Shown piece by piece: positions 23,824 to 31,897 of a stretch of 64,000 nt of DNA (its first letter is position 1; the number at the start of each line of letters is the position of its first letter). This stretch comes from Paenibacillus_AA sp045062745 (lineage in GTDB: Bacteria; Bacillota; Bacilli; Paenibacillales; NBRC-103111). The notes under the pieces are model-generated. The model searched no databases and was not told the DNA's origin. It saw only the letters and a list, made by a program, of their open reading frames with translations. The stretch lies in assembly GCF_045062745.1 (NCBI RefSeq), contig NZ_JBJGED010000019.1:62001-126000 (forward strand). The letters are read 5' to 3'. The position numbers were made by a program, and so were the translations under genes.

Positions 23824-24187
23824 TACCACGAGAGGCAAGGATCTATTAATTGGAGCTGTGATCGGCAGTGTACTGGGGGCGGTCGCGGCGCTTCTCCTGG
23901 CGCCGAAGTCGGGCAAGGAGCTTCGCGCGGACTTGTCCGAGCAGCTGTCGACGGTGAGCGAGAAGACGCAGCAGCTCGCCACGAACGTGAGCAGCAAGAC
24001 GTCGGAGATCGCGAAGCAAGTGTCCCAGCACACCGGCGACTGGGTGCAAAAGGCGAAGGAAGTGGCCGTCAGCGTGAGCGACGAGGTGCGCGCTTGGAAG
24101 GAAGCCCGCCACGAGGTGGCCGCGACTAGCGAGGAACTGATGCCGGCCGACGCCGAGATCCTGCTGTCGAAGCAGAATAAGCAGTAG
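23810..24187 (+). CDS. YtxH-like general stress protein
   Basis: A 125-residue protein with the family signature DLLIGAVIGSVLGAVAALLL then APKSGKELRADL, which is one membrane or hairpin helix followed by an amphipathic coil. YtxH proteins are sigma-B controlled stress proteins in Bacillus; their molecular role is unknown. AAGGGAGG lies inside the end of the YtxG-like gene, and the 14-nt overlap implies translational coupling. Confidence 0.88.
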   Translation: MSEPNTTRGKDLLIGAVIGSVLGAVAALLLAPKSGKELRADLSEQLSTVSEKTQQLATNVSSKTSEIAKQVSQHTGDWVQKAKEVAVSVSDEVRAWKEARHEVAATSEELMPADAEILLSKQNKQ

Positions 24188-24202
24188 GCGGGTATACTTG
24201 GT

Positions 24203-24397
24203 GAAATAGAGGAAAAACTTTCATCTAATCGAACTTTTCATGCTTTTGTAAGTGGAATAAATGAAAAAAGTTCATCTATTGGAGTCGAGGATTGCATTCC
24301 CATAGAAAATCTAACAGATAGATGCAAATTTTTCATCTATTCCACACAAAAAGCGGATGCTTGGCGAAATAGATGAAATTTTTTCATCTATCCGCTT
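24203..24397. repeat. Array of four near-palindromic 25-30 bp repeats (TAGATGAAA...TTTCATCTA)
   Basis: Four units follow the YtxH stop, at about 24205-24229, 24254-24282, 24315-24343 and 24364-24394, spaced about 50-60 bp. Each joins a left arm like AATAGATGAAA to a right arm like TTTCATCTATT. The last unit is the most symmetric and is also enclosed by AAAGCGGAT/ATCCGCTTT. Both arms occur again at 43.5-43.63 kb. The whole 24188-24515 gap holds these repeats and two hairpins but no gene. Confidence 0.75.
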
Positions 24398-24407
24398 TAC
24401 AACAGCC

Positions 24408-24442
24408 ACAACGCTCTAAGGCGCTATGCCTTAGAGCGTTGT
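24408..24442 (+). terminator. Strong hairpin terminator of the YtxGH operon
   Basis: A 15-bp perfect stem (ACAACGCTCTAAGGC and complement) with loop GCTAT is followed by TTCTGTTCC. Confidence 0.7.
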
Positions 24443-24454
24443 TCTGTTCCTAAC

Positions 24455-24515
24455 CCGGGGTCCCCACAAAGTAACAGGAATAAGCGTCGAAGGTCCACCT
24501 CACTTTGTGGGGTGT
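24455..24515 (-). repeat. CCCCACAAAGT hairpin element, copy 1
   Basis: On the minus strand CCCCACAAAGT and ACTTTGTGGGG form an 11-bp stem around about 38 nt, directly after the stop of the phosphodiester glycosidase gene. A second copy in opposite orientation lies on the other side of that gene (25775-25835) and also keeps the loop sequence (CTTATTCCT and ACCCCGGG are the same), about 90% identical by eye. The loop conservation suggests more than a plain terminator. Confidence 0.75.
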
Positions 24516-25670
24516 TTACCACTTGGACGGATCGATCTTGCTGATGTCGAGGCCTTCCCAGATATTCTTGATGTGCACCTGCTCCGGGTGTTCGAACACG
24601 AGGAACGCGGTAGGCAAATACCGCTCGCCGTAAGGGCTCGCCGGCTTATTGACGATCTCGTTGTTGTGCACGAGCACCGTTGAGGAGCCGCCGTCCAGAT
24701 TGGCGGCGATGATCGCGCCGTGCTCGAGGAAGATCTGCTGCACATCGTACAGCGTGGCGCCGATGCTGTGCGTCTGCCGGCCGTCGATGATCGCGAATAG
24801 AATCGTGCCGTCTTCCTTCTGTGCGATACACGTGCGGGGAGCGATGCCCCAGCCGTCGGCCTGGCTCTTGATCAGGCCCTTGCCGTCGACGATGAACTTG
24901 GGCGAGAACGTCACCGCTTCCCGCACGCCCATGTCGAGCAGCTGCTTCGGCGTATAGCGGCCGGCCACCATACGGCCGTCCTTGTCGATGCCGACGATCT
25001 GCGTCGGCGTATTGTTGTCCCCGTCGTTATAGAACACCTTGCCGCCGGCTATAACAAGACCGGTCGGCTGGAAGCCGTTGCCTTCCCAGTTCGGATCCAC
25101 GAAGCCGCCGGCATTTACGCCGAGCACCGCGCCGGTCCGCTTCACCATGCTGGATACCTTCTCGCCCTTGCCGACACGCTCCGGTACGGCGAGCCGGATC
25201 GACTTCGGATCGGAGATCGAGACCAGGTAGCCGCTGAATTTCGGGCCCTTGATCGGTTCGATCTCGACCAACTCCCGTTTCTTCACTTCCTTCACCGTTT
25301 CCGACACCGGGGCGATATGCACCGGGATCGTGCTCGGCACTTCGGCCATCGCTTCGAACTGCTTCATATACTTGTTCACTTGCTCCTCGAGTCCCTTGCT
25401 GCCGATCAAATATTTGGCCCAATGGCGATGCTGGGTGGTGATCAACGTATCGGCCATCATATAGCGAAGCTGATTGCCGGACGAGGTGAAGAAGAACCAG
25501 CCGAAGAAGAGGAGTCCGGCGAACGCCATCGAAACGGCCAGCATGCCGAAGCGTCGGGCCCACTTCCGCCGGCGCTTCGGCTTCGGACGCGGGTTCGGCC
25601 TCGCCGCTCGCTTCGTCCGGCTCGACCGGCTGAGCGAGGGCGGGAGATTGGGATTCACCTTAGTTTCCAT
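24516..25670 (-). CDS. Phosphodiester glycosidase (NAGPA) family exported protein
   Basis: A 384-residue protein with a very basic N-terminus, one transmembrane anchor (about 44-62; MLAVSMAFAGLLFFGWFFF) and an extracytoplasmic NAGPA domain (about 130-360). Family motifs are GVNAGGFVDPNW, GIAPRTCIAQKEDG, FAIIDGRQ and AANLDGGSSTVLVHN. Members remove sugar-phosphodiester caps or act on wall glycans; in Bacilli they are often called exopolysaccharide biosynthesis proteins. The real substrate is unknown. It is flanked by two inverted copies of a conserved hairpin element. Confidence 0.88.
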   Translation of the reverse strand: METKVNPNLPPSLSRSSRTKRAARPNPRPKPKRRRKWARRFGMLAVSMAFAGLLFFGWFFFTSSGNQLRYMMADTLITTQHRHWAKYLIGSKGLEEQVNKYMKQFEAMAEVPSTIPVHIAPVSETVKEVKKRELVEIEPIKGPKFSGYLVSISDPKSIRLAVPERVGKGEKVSSMVKRTGAVLGVNAGGFVDPNWEGNGFQPTGLVIAGGKVFYNDGDNNTPTQIVGIDKDGRMVAGRYTPKQLLDMGVREAVTFSPKFIVDGKGLIKSQADGWGIAPRTCIAQKEDGTILFAIIDGRQTHSIGATLYDVQQIFLEHGAIIAANLDGGSSTVLVHNNEIVNKPASPYGERYLPTAFLVFEHPEQVHIKNIWEGLDISKIDPSKW

Positions 25671-25774
25671 AACCGTTCCTTTCCGTTCATGTAGGCATAT
25701 CTTGTTCCGGTTGGGAGTTCCCTAAGGTATAGACGGATTCGGAACTAAAAAGTTTCAGAGGGCCCCGTCAAGGA

Positions 25775-25835
25775 ACCCCACAAAGTGACGTGGGCCTTCG
25801 GAGCTTATTCCTATTACTTTGCGGGGACCCCGGGA
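25775..25835 (+). repeat. CCCCACAAAGT hairpin element, copy 2
   Basis: The same element as at 24455-24515 but in the opposite orientation: CCCCACAAAGT, conserved loop, ACTTTGCGGGG (one stem mismatch) and ACCCCGGG. It lies just after the stop of the GGDEF-EAL gene (on the other strand) and upstream of the glycosidase gene, and may act as that gene's terminator. Confidence 0.75.
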
Positions 25836-25845
25836 TTTTAAATTC

Positions 25846-27321
25846 TTAAATGTCAAGAAAGTTGCGCTCCTGCCCGAGCAGCTGCTCGAACGGCTGGGCC
25901 GCAAGCGGTTTGCTGATATAGTAGCCTTGGATCTCTTGACACCCGTGCTCCCGCAAAAAGGTCAGCTGCTCAGCCGTCTCCACGCCCTCGGCGATCGTCC
26001 GGATGTTCAGCCGCTGCGCCATCGCGAGCAGGGCGGTCACGATCGCGGAGCTCTCTTCGTCGGCATTCAGCTCCTGTATGAACGATTTGTCGATCTTGAG
26101 CGTATGGATGCGGAACCGTTTCAAGTAGCTGAGCGAAGAGTACCCGGTGCCGAAGTCGTCGATCGAGATCGCTACCCCAAGCTCCTTCAACGCTTGAATC
26201 GTCTGCACGACATGCCCGATATTCGTCATCGCCACATTCTCCGTAATTTCCAGGCACAAGTAACGGGGGTCCAACGAGGTGCGCTCCAAGGCGTCCCGGA
26301 CGGTCTGGACGAACAGCGGATGCTCGAACTGCTTGACCGATATATTCACCGACACGCACACCGGAGGATAGCCGCGCCGCTGCCAGTCCCGGGTCGCCCG
26401 GCAAGCCTCCTCCAGAATCCACTGGCCGATCGGGACGATAAGTCCCGTCTCTTCCGCAAGCGGGATGAATTCGAGCGGGGAGATCAGACCCAGCTGCGGA
26501 TGCTCCCAGCGCGTCAAAGCTTCCATGCCGGTCATCCGGCCGGTGGCCAGACTGACGATCGGCTGGTAATGGACGAGAATCTGGCCGCGGTCGACCGCCT
26601 TCCGGAGATCGATCTCCAGCTGAAGCCGATGAATCGAGCGGACGTTGTGATCCCCGTTATAGAGCTCGTATGTATTGCCGCCTCTACGCTTCGCGACATG
26701 CATCGCCGAATCGGCATACTGGATGAGCGTATCCGGCTCGTCGGAATGCTGCGGGAAGAGCGCGATGCCGATACTGGCGCTGCTGTACAGCTCCTGGGAC
26801 TCATGCATGAACGGAGTCTGGAACAGGTGGACGATCGCCTTCGCCATCTGTGCGACCCGATCGGGCCCGTCCACTTCCGGCAGCAGCAGGATGAATTCGT
26901 CTCCGCTGAACCGGGCCGCCATGCCGACGGGGCGCACAAGCGCCTGCAAGCGTTCGCCCCAATGCTGGAGCAGCAAGTCGCCGACATGATGGCCCAATGT
27001 ATCGTTGATAACCTTCAGCCGGTCTATGTTCAAGAAGAACACGGCCGACTGCTTGCCGGACTGTTGTGCCGCCCGGAACACCTCCACCATCTGCTCCCCC
27101 AGCATGAGCCGATTGGGGAGTCCGGTAAGGGCATCGTAGCGCACCATATGCCGGATTCGTTCTTCGGCCTGCTGGAGATCGGAGGCCTCCATCCGGAAGC
27201 CGGCCTCGATGAGCGACTCCCGAATCGAGTCCAAGGTCAGGTTGAGCACGTAAGCCGCGTCGGGCGTATACACTTTGTATTCATGATGACTGATCCGTTC
27301 GACTTTCACAATTTGCTGCAC
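25846..27321 (-). CDS. Diguanylate cyclase/phosphodiesterase (GGDEF-EAL)
   Basis: A 491-residue soluble c-di-GMP enzyme. A short N-terminal domain (1-55) of unknown type leads by a coil to the GGDEF domain (about 58-225) with the signature SGDEF at 139-143, a known functional variant, and then an EAL domain (about 235-485). The EAL metal and catalytic motifs are intact: EAL at 267-269, LEITENVAM, SIDDFGTGYSS (387-395), KIDKSFI and AEGVET. It probably degrades c-di-GMP, with the GGDEF domain active or serving as GTP sensor. Start GTG with GGAG 10 nt upstream. A c-di-GMP riboswitch lies 11 kb away. Confidence 0.94.
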   Translation of the reverse strand: MQQIVKVERISHHEYKVYTPDAAYVLNLTLDSIRESLIEAGFRMEASDLQQAEERIRHMVRYDALTGLPNRLMLGEQMVEVFRAAQQSGKQSAVFFLNIDRLKVINDTLGHHVGDLLLQHWGERLQALVRPVGMAARFSGDEFILLLPEVDGPDRVAQMAKAIVHLFQTPFMHESQELYSSASIGIALFPQHSDEPDTLIQYADSAMHVAKRRGGNTYELYNGDHNVRSIHRLQLEIDLRKAVDRGQILVHYQPIVSLATGRMTGMEALTRWEHPQLGLISPLEFIPLAEETGLIVPIGQWILEEACRATRDWQRRGYPPVCVSVNISVKQFEHPLFVQTVRDALERTSLDPRYLCLEITENVAMTNIGHVVQTIQALKELGVAISIDDFGTGYSSLSYLKRFRIHTLKIDKSFIQELNADEESSAIVTALLAMAQRLNIRTIAEGVETAEQLTFLREHGCQEIQGYYISKPLAAQPFEQLLGQERNFLDI

Positions 27322-27457
27322 GCGCGATCAGCTCCGTTTTGGGTTCCTAGCATTATTTTACGGTATAATGGCTGGATTTCGATAGAAAAGTTACAAAACG
27401 GAGCAGAAAAGCCGACATGAGAGAGGGGCATTATCTAGCAAACGCCGTCAGCTCAGT

Positions 27458-28042
27458 CTAGTCTACCCAGGAGTCGTTCACTCGCGCGAACAGCACATGA
27501 TCCTCCCAGGCTCCGTTAATGCGTAAATACTGGCGGGCATAGCCTTCTTCGCTAAACCCGTTCTTCTGCAAAACTCGGATCGAGCCGCGATTGTGGGGCA
27601 TGACGGCTGCTTGCACACGGTGCAAGCCGAGCGCGCCGAAAGCGAGCTCCAGGCACAGCCGGACCGCTTCAGTCATATACCCCTTCCCGTTGTACCGTTC
27701 GTCGAGGGAATAGCCCAACAAGGCATTCTGGAACGCGCCCCGCGCAATACCGGTCAAGTTCAGCTGTCCGATCAGCTCCGCGGAAGCCGAGTGCACGATC
27801 CCGAAACGGTACGCCTCGTCGAGAGAAGCTTCCCGGATCGCCTGCCGTACGATTCTGGTCTGGGCGTCCAGCGAGAAGTGCTCCTCGGACTGAAGAGGCG
27901 AGAAGGGCTGGAGGAACGCGCGGTTGCGGTTTTTGAACGCATGAAGCGCCTCCGTATGGTGGAGGGCGAGGGGCTGCAGCTCAATGGAAAGACCGGCCCG
28001 GAATAACTCTATAGAAAAGTTCCTGGTTGTAGGGTTCGACAT
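27458..28042 (-). CDS. GNAT family N-acetyltransferase, RimJ/RimL-like
   Basis: A 194-residue acetyltransferase. The start is the Met of MSNPTTRNFSIELFR behind AAAGGAG; the frame extends further upstream without a binding site. It follows the RimJ/RimL pattern: ALHAFKNRNRAFLQPF, IGQLNLTGI, then the acetyl-CoA site GYSLDERYNGKGYMTEAVRL and HRVQAAVMPHNRGSIRVLQK. The family acetylates N-termini of ribosomal proteins or small amines. It is divergent from the disulfide formation gene. Confidence 0.92.
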   Translation of the reverse strand: MSNPTTRNFSIELFRAGLSIELQPLALHHTEALHAFKNRNRAFLQPFSPLQSEEHFSLDAQTRIVRQAIREASLDEAYRFGIVHSASAELIGQLNLTGIARGAFQNALLGYSLDERYNGKGYMTEAVRLCLELAFGALGLHRVQAAVMPHNRGSIRVLQKNGFSEEGYARQYLRINGAWEDHVLFARVNDSWVD

Positions 28043-28124
28043 TTGGGGGCCAGCTCCTTTCTGTGGTAGGATAGATTTTGAAAATGATAGGGTCGATTCG
28101 TTGAACAAAAGGAGCTGCGCGTCT

Positions 28125-28553
28125 GTGAAATGGAGAAAGTTCGTGCTGGAAAACGGGCTGCACTTGTCCTGGGTCGTCGCCTTGGTCGCCACCCTGGGCA
28201 GCTTGTACTTTTCCGAAGTCAAAGAATATTTGCCCTGCAAGCTGTGCTGGTATCAACGTATTCTGATGTACCCGCAGGTGCTGCTGCTCGCGATCGCTGC
28301 GGTGCGGAAGCAGACCGGCATCTATGCGTATGTGCTGCCGATGACGCTGCTGGGTGCGTGCGTGTCCACGTACCACTACTTGATGGAGAAGACCGATTGG
28401 ATTCCGTCAACTTCATTCTCCTGCGGAATGGTGCCCTGCGATATCGAATACATCAACTGGCTCGGCTTCATCACGATTCCGTTCCTCGCCTTGTGCGGAT
28501 TCGTCCTCATCTCCATTATTCATCTCCTGCTGTGGAGATATTCGAGACGCTAG
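28125..28553 (+). CDS. Disulfide bond formation protein, DsbB/BdbC family
   Basis: A 142-residue integral membrane protein with four helices. It passes electrons from an extracytoplasmic thiol oxidase to quinone. The two redox pairs are visible: CKLC in PCKLCWYQRILMYPQ and CGMVPC in the second loop. The start is a GTG with AAAAGGAG about 10 nt upstream. The partner BdbD is not adjacent. Confidence 0.92.
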   Translation: MKWRKFVLENGLHLSWVVALVATLGSLYFSEVKEYLPCKLCWYQRILMYPQVLLLAIAAVRKQTGIYAYVLPMTLLGACVSTYHYLMEKTDWIPSTSFSCGMVPCDIEYINWLGFITIPFLALCGFVLISIIHLLLWRYSRR

Positions 28554-28567
28554 AGCGTAAGACGCGG

Positions 28568-28602
28568 GCGGGCAGCCTTTCCGCAGAGGAAGGGCTGCCC
28601 GC
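28568..28602. terminator. Hairpin between the convergent BdbC and PBP genes
   Basis: A 10-bp perfect inverted repeat GCGGGCAGCC/GGCTGCCCGC with a 15-nt loop follows the BdbC stop. There is no T-run, so its strength as a terminator is uncertain. Confidence 0.45.
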
Positions 28603-28668
28603 TTGCATCGTACCGAGTGTCAATCGTCTTTATCGTTCCGGTTTTTCCGAATCGCTTTCTTCGTCGTG

Positions 28669-30750
28669 CTACTCCCGCTTGTCTTCCGATTTGCCTTTGT
28701 TTTTCTCCTTCTCTTTTTCCTTTTTCTCTTTCTCCTTTTTCTCCTTCTCTTTTTCTTTTTCCTTCTCTTTCTCCTTCGACGCACCATTTCCTTGTCCCTT
28801 GGATCCGTTCGGGTTTGTCGTCTCAGGCTTCTTGAACGGCGTGACCGGTACGTCCTTCAGTGCGATCTGCATCATTTCGCGGAAGACGAGCGCCGGGTTG
28901 TACCCGCCGGAAGTCGACAAATAATGGGTTTGGTCGGTATGGTCATACCCGATCCAGACCGCTCCGGCCAGCTCAGGCGTGTAGCCCGCGAACCAAGCGT
29001 CCTTCGCTCCGTCCGGGACGCCGGCGAACTGAGGGCTATCGGGCAGCTGCGTCGTGCCGGTCTTCCCGGCGACTGGGCGGTTCATCGCCGCGTTCGTGGC
29101 CGTCCCTCGCGTGACGTTGTCGGCGAGGATGTCGGTCATCCGGTAAGCCGTCTGTTCCGACATCACCCGGACGGCCTGCGGCTTCGCTTCCGCCAGCACG
29201 TGCCCGTCGGCGTCCACAATCCGGGAGATCGTACGGCCGGTATACATGGCTCCTCCGTTCGCGAAAGCACCATACGCTTGTGCCATCTGCAGCGGCGAGA
29301 CGCCTTCCTCCATCCCGCCGAGCGCCAGACCCAGATTGTTGTCGTTCGGTGTGAATGGGATACCTAGTTTTCCGGCGAACGACTTGCCGGTCTGAAGCCC
29401 GATTTCGTTCAGCAGCCATACGGCCGGAATGTTCCATGAGCGGATGACGGCTTCCCGGAGCGTAACTTGGCCCCGAGTGGATCGATCCCAATCCGTCGGC
29501 TTGTAGCCGTTGATATTGAGGGGACCGTCGTACAGGAGCGACTCCGGGGTATACCCGCGCTCGAGCGCCGGGCCGTAGACGATGAGCGGCTTCATCGTGG
29601 AGCCGGGCTGCCGCTTCAGCTGCGTCGCGTGATTGAACCCCCGGTACACGTGCTCGCCCCGGTTGCCCACGATTCCGCGCACTCCGCCCGTAGCGGGATC
29701 CAGGATGACGGCCCCGCTCTGGATGAGCTGATCGGACGCGCTTTTCGGGAACAGGTCGTCGCGTTTGTAGACCGTCTCCATTGCCTCCTGAACCGTCGGG
29801 TCGAGCTCGGTCTCTATGCGCATGCCCCCGGCCAGCAGCTGCCGCTCCGTAAGTCCGTACCGCGCGATCGCCTCTTCGATCACGGCGTCCATGTAGGAGG
29901 GGTATTGGCCGCGCAGCCCGGGCTCGGCTTGGGTCGCGAGCTGGACCGGACTCGCCTTGGCGGCGGCCGCTTCCGCTTCGGTGACATAGCCTTCCTCCCG
30001 CATCAGATCGAGCACGAGGTTGCGCCGTTCGACGGCCAGCTCCATGTTCTTGAACGGCGAATATCGGCTCGGCGCTTTCGGCAGGGCGGCGAGCATGGCA
30101 CTCTCGGCCAAGTTCAACTCGGACACCGGCTTGCCGAAATATCGCTTGGCCGCCTGTCCGATCCCCCACTGCCCTTCGCCGAAGTAAATCTGGTTCAGAT
30201 ACATTTCCAGGATGCGGTCTTTATCGTAAGTCGCTTCAATCTTCATCGCGTACGCGGCTTCGGTCAGCTTGCGGCTGAACGTTTTTTCCTTGCTCAGGAA
30301 CAGGTTTTTGGCCAGCTGCTGGGTGATCGTGCTGCCACCTTCACTTAGACCCCCCTCTTGTACGTTGCGGAGCGCGGCCCGCATAATGCCGAACGCATCC
30401 ACGCCGGAGTGGTCGTAGAACCTCCGGTCTTCGACGGCCACTACCGCTTGGCGCAGCGTCTGCGGGATGCTCGCCAGCGGAACCGGGACGATTCGCGAGG
30501 AAGACATCTCCGAGGCCGGCTTGCCGTTCCGGTCGAGCAGTTGCGTCGGGGCGAGGAGCGGGTCGGCCAGCTTCCCGATGTCAAGCGAGCGGATCCACAG
30601 TCCGGCTGCCGTCAGGGTTCCCAGCAATACCGCGCCGGCGCCTAGAAGCGCCAGCTTCTTGTTCACCCGCAGCTTCGGCCGCACCTTCTTCTTCGCCGGT
30701 TCGAGCGGGCGCAGGCGGCCGCCTGGCATCGCTTGCGTCGTTTTGTTCAT
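28669..30750 (-). CDS. Class A penicillin-binding protein (bifunctional transglycosylase/transpeptidase)
   Basis: A 693-residue peptidoglycan synthase of the PBP1A/2c type. A basic cytosolic tail and one transmembrane helix (about 31-53) precede the GT51 glycosyltransferase (catalytic E108 in AVVAVEDRRFYDHSGVD; GGSTITQQLAKNLFLS). The transpeptidase has S384-TMK, S438-W-N and K563-TGT. The last 45 residues are a highly charged low-complexity tail of KE repeats. The start is the ATG behind AAGGGGGAA. It is divergent from a polysaccharide deacetylase gene in a cell-wall gene group. Confidence 0.95.
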   Translation of the reverse strand: MNKTTQAMPGGRLRPLEPAKKKVRPKLRVNKKLALLGAGAVLLGTLTAAGLWIRSLDIGKLADPLLAPTQLLDRNGKPASEMSSSRIVPVPLASIPQTLRQAVVAVEDRRFYDHSGVDAFGIMRAALRNVQEGGLSEGGSTITQQLAKNLFLSKEKTFSRKLTEAAYAMKIEATYDKDRILEMYLNQIYFGEGQWGIGQAAKRYFGKPVSELNLAESAMLAALPKAPSRYSPFKNMELAVERRNLVLDLMREEGYVTEAEAAAAKASPVQLATQAEPGLRGQYPSYMDAVIEEAIARYGLTERQLLAGGMRIETELDPTVQEAMETVYKRDDLFPKSASDQLIQSGAVILDPATGGVRGIVGNRGEHVYRGFNHATQLKRQPGSTMKPLIVYGPALERGYTPESLLYDGPLNINGYKPTDWDRSTRGQVTLREAVIRSWNIPAVWLLNEIGLQTGKSFAGKLGIPFTPNDNNLGLALGGMEEGVSPLQMAQAYGAFANGGAMYTGRTISRIVDADGHVLAEAKPQAVRVMSEQTAYRMTDILADNVTRGTATNAAMNRPVAGKTGTTQLPDSPQFAGVPDGAKDAWFAGYTPELAGAVWIGYDHTDQTHYLSTSGGYNPALVFREMMQIALKDVPVTPFKKPETTNPNGSKGQGNGASKEKEKEKEKEKEKKEKEKKEKEKEKNKGKSEDKRE

Positions 30751-30915
30751 CTCTAGTTCCCCCTTGCACCACAATGCAGATCGGCATTCCGGTACATAGT
30801 ATTCGGCGGTCCGTGGCGATAACAGGGGGGCACTCCGATAATTGGGGAGAAGCGGGACGGCCTGGAGGAGAACGATCGGCTTTTGTCGAATATTAGGAGA
30901 GAAGAGGTGATCCCA

Positions 30916-31893
30916 ATGAAATCGACCAAATGGATGCTTACAGCAGCACTCCTGTCTACAATGATCGTGCCGGCTTGTTCCTCTCCGGATGCGAATGGGA
31001 ATGGGAATGGGAAAGGGGCTGAAACGCCCAAGCCGTCACTAACCCCGACGATGGCGCCAACGGCAACCCCGGTGCCGACACCGTCGTCTACTCCGACACC
31101 GAGCCCGACCCCTAAGCCGACGCCGGAGCCTACGCCAACCCCGACGCCTACGCCGAAGCCTTCTTCGTCTGCAGGGGTTAAACCGCCTACGGCTGGCGAT
31201 TTGAAGCCGATCAACTGGTACTACATGAAGAAAAAGAAGGGCGAAGTTCCCGGATTCCCCGCCGAAGTGAAGGGACTCACCGAGAGTCAAAAGGCCGTTT
31301 GGGTGGGAGAAGGCAAGAAGGTATATTTGACGATCGATTGCGGCGGCGAGCTGCTGGACTATAAGAAGCTGCTCAAGGCGCTCAAAGACAACGATGTGAA
31401 AGCGACGTTCTTCCTGACCGGGTACAATCTAAAAAACCAACCGGATTACGTCAAGCTGCTGCTGGCGGAAGGCCATACGATCGGGAACCATACGATGACG
31501 CACAAAGACTTCACTACGCTCTCCGATGAGCAAGTGAAAAAAGAGTTCGCCGATTTTGAGAGCCTGTATAAAGGCATTACCGGCCAGGAGCTTCCGAAGC
31601 TGTTCCGCTTCCCGTACGGAACGTTCAGCAAGCATCTGCTGAATCTCGTCACCGATCTCGGGTACACGTCCTATTTTTGGTCGACTGCGATGAAGGACTG
31701 GGAGCCGCGCGCGAACGGCGCCGAGGATCCGTATAACGACATTATCGGCAACCTGCACGACGGGAATGTCATCCTGATGCACCAGGCGTCCAAGGAAAAC
31801 ATCGACGCGATGGACCGCATTCTGAAGGAAATCAAGAAAGAAGGCTATGAGTTCGGGATGATTCAGGATCTGAAGCCGAAGCCGGCAGGGTAA
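30916..31893 (+). CDS. Polysaccharide deacetylase lipoprotein, PdaA-like
   Basis: A 325-residue predicted lipoprotein: signal peptide with lipobox VPAC (C21), then a Thr/Pro-rich linker of about 45 residues crossing the wall, then a NodB deacetylase domain (about 135-318). Motifs: TIDCGGE (D141; the second metal Asp is a Cys here, compare Asn in PdaA), H192-x3-H196 (GNHTMTHKD), RFPYG (231-235) and LMH (H289). PdaA-type enzymes deacetylate muramic acid in peptidoglycan for the spore cortex. The start is the ATG behind AGAGGTGAT. An upstream in-frame TTG is less likely. Confidence 0.9.
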   Translation: MKSTKWMLTAALLSTMIVPACSSPDANGNGNGKGAETPKPSLTPTMAPTATPVPTPSSTPTPSPTPKPTPEPTPTPTPTPKPSSSAGVKPPTAGDLKPINWYYMKKKKGEVPGFPAEVKGLTESQKAVWVGEGKKVYLTIDCGGELLDYKKLLKALKDNDVKATFFLTGYNLKNQPDYVKLLLAEGHTIGNHTMTHKDFTTLSDEQVKKEFADFESLYKGITGQELPKLFRFPYGTFSKHLLNLVTDLGYTSYFWSTAMKDWEPRANGAEDPYNDIIGNLHDGNVILMHQASKENIDAMDRILKEIKKEGYEFGMIQDLKPKPAG

Positions 31894-31897
31894 TCCG

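Noticed and set aside
25819..27420. 533-codon plus-strand open frame
   Set aside because: Shadow of the GGDEF-EAL gene, whose domains are intact on the other strand.
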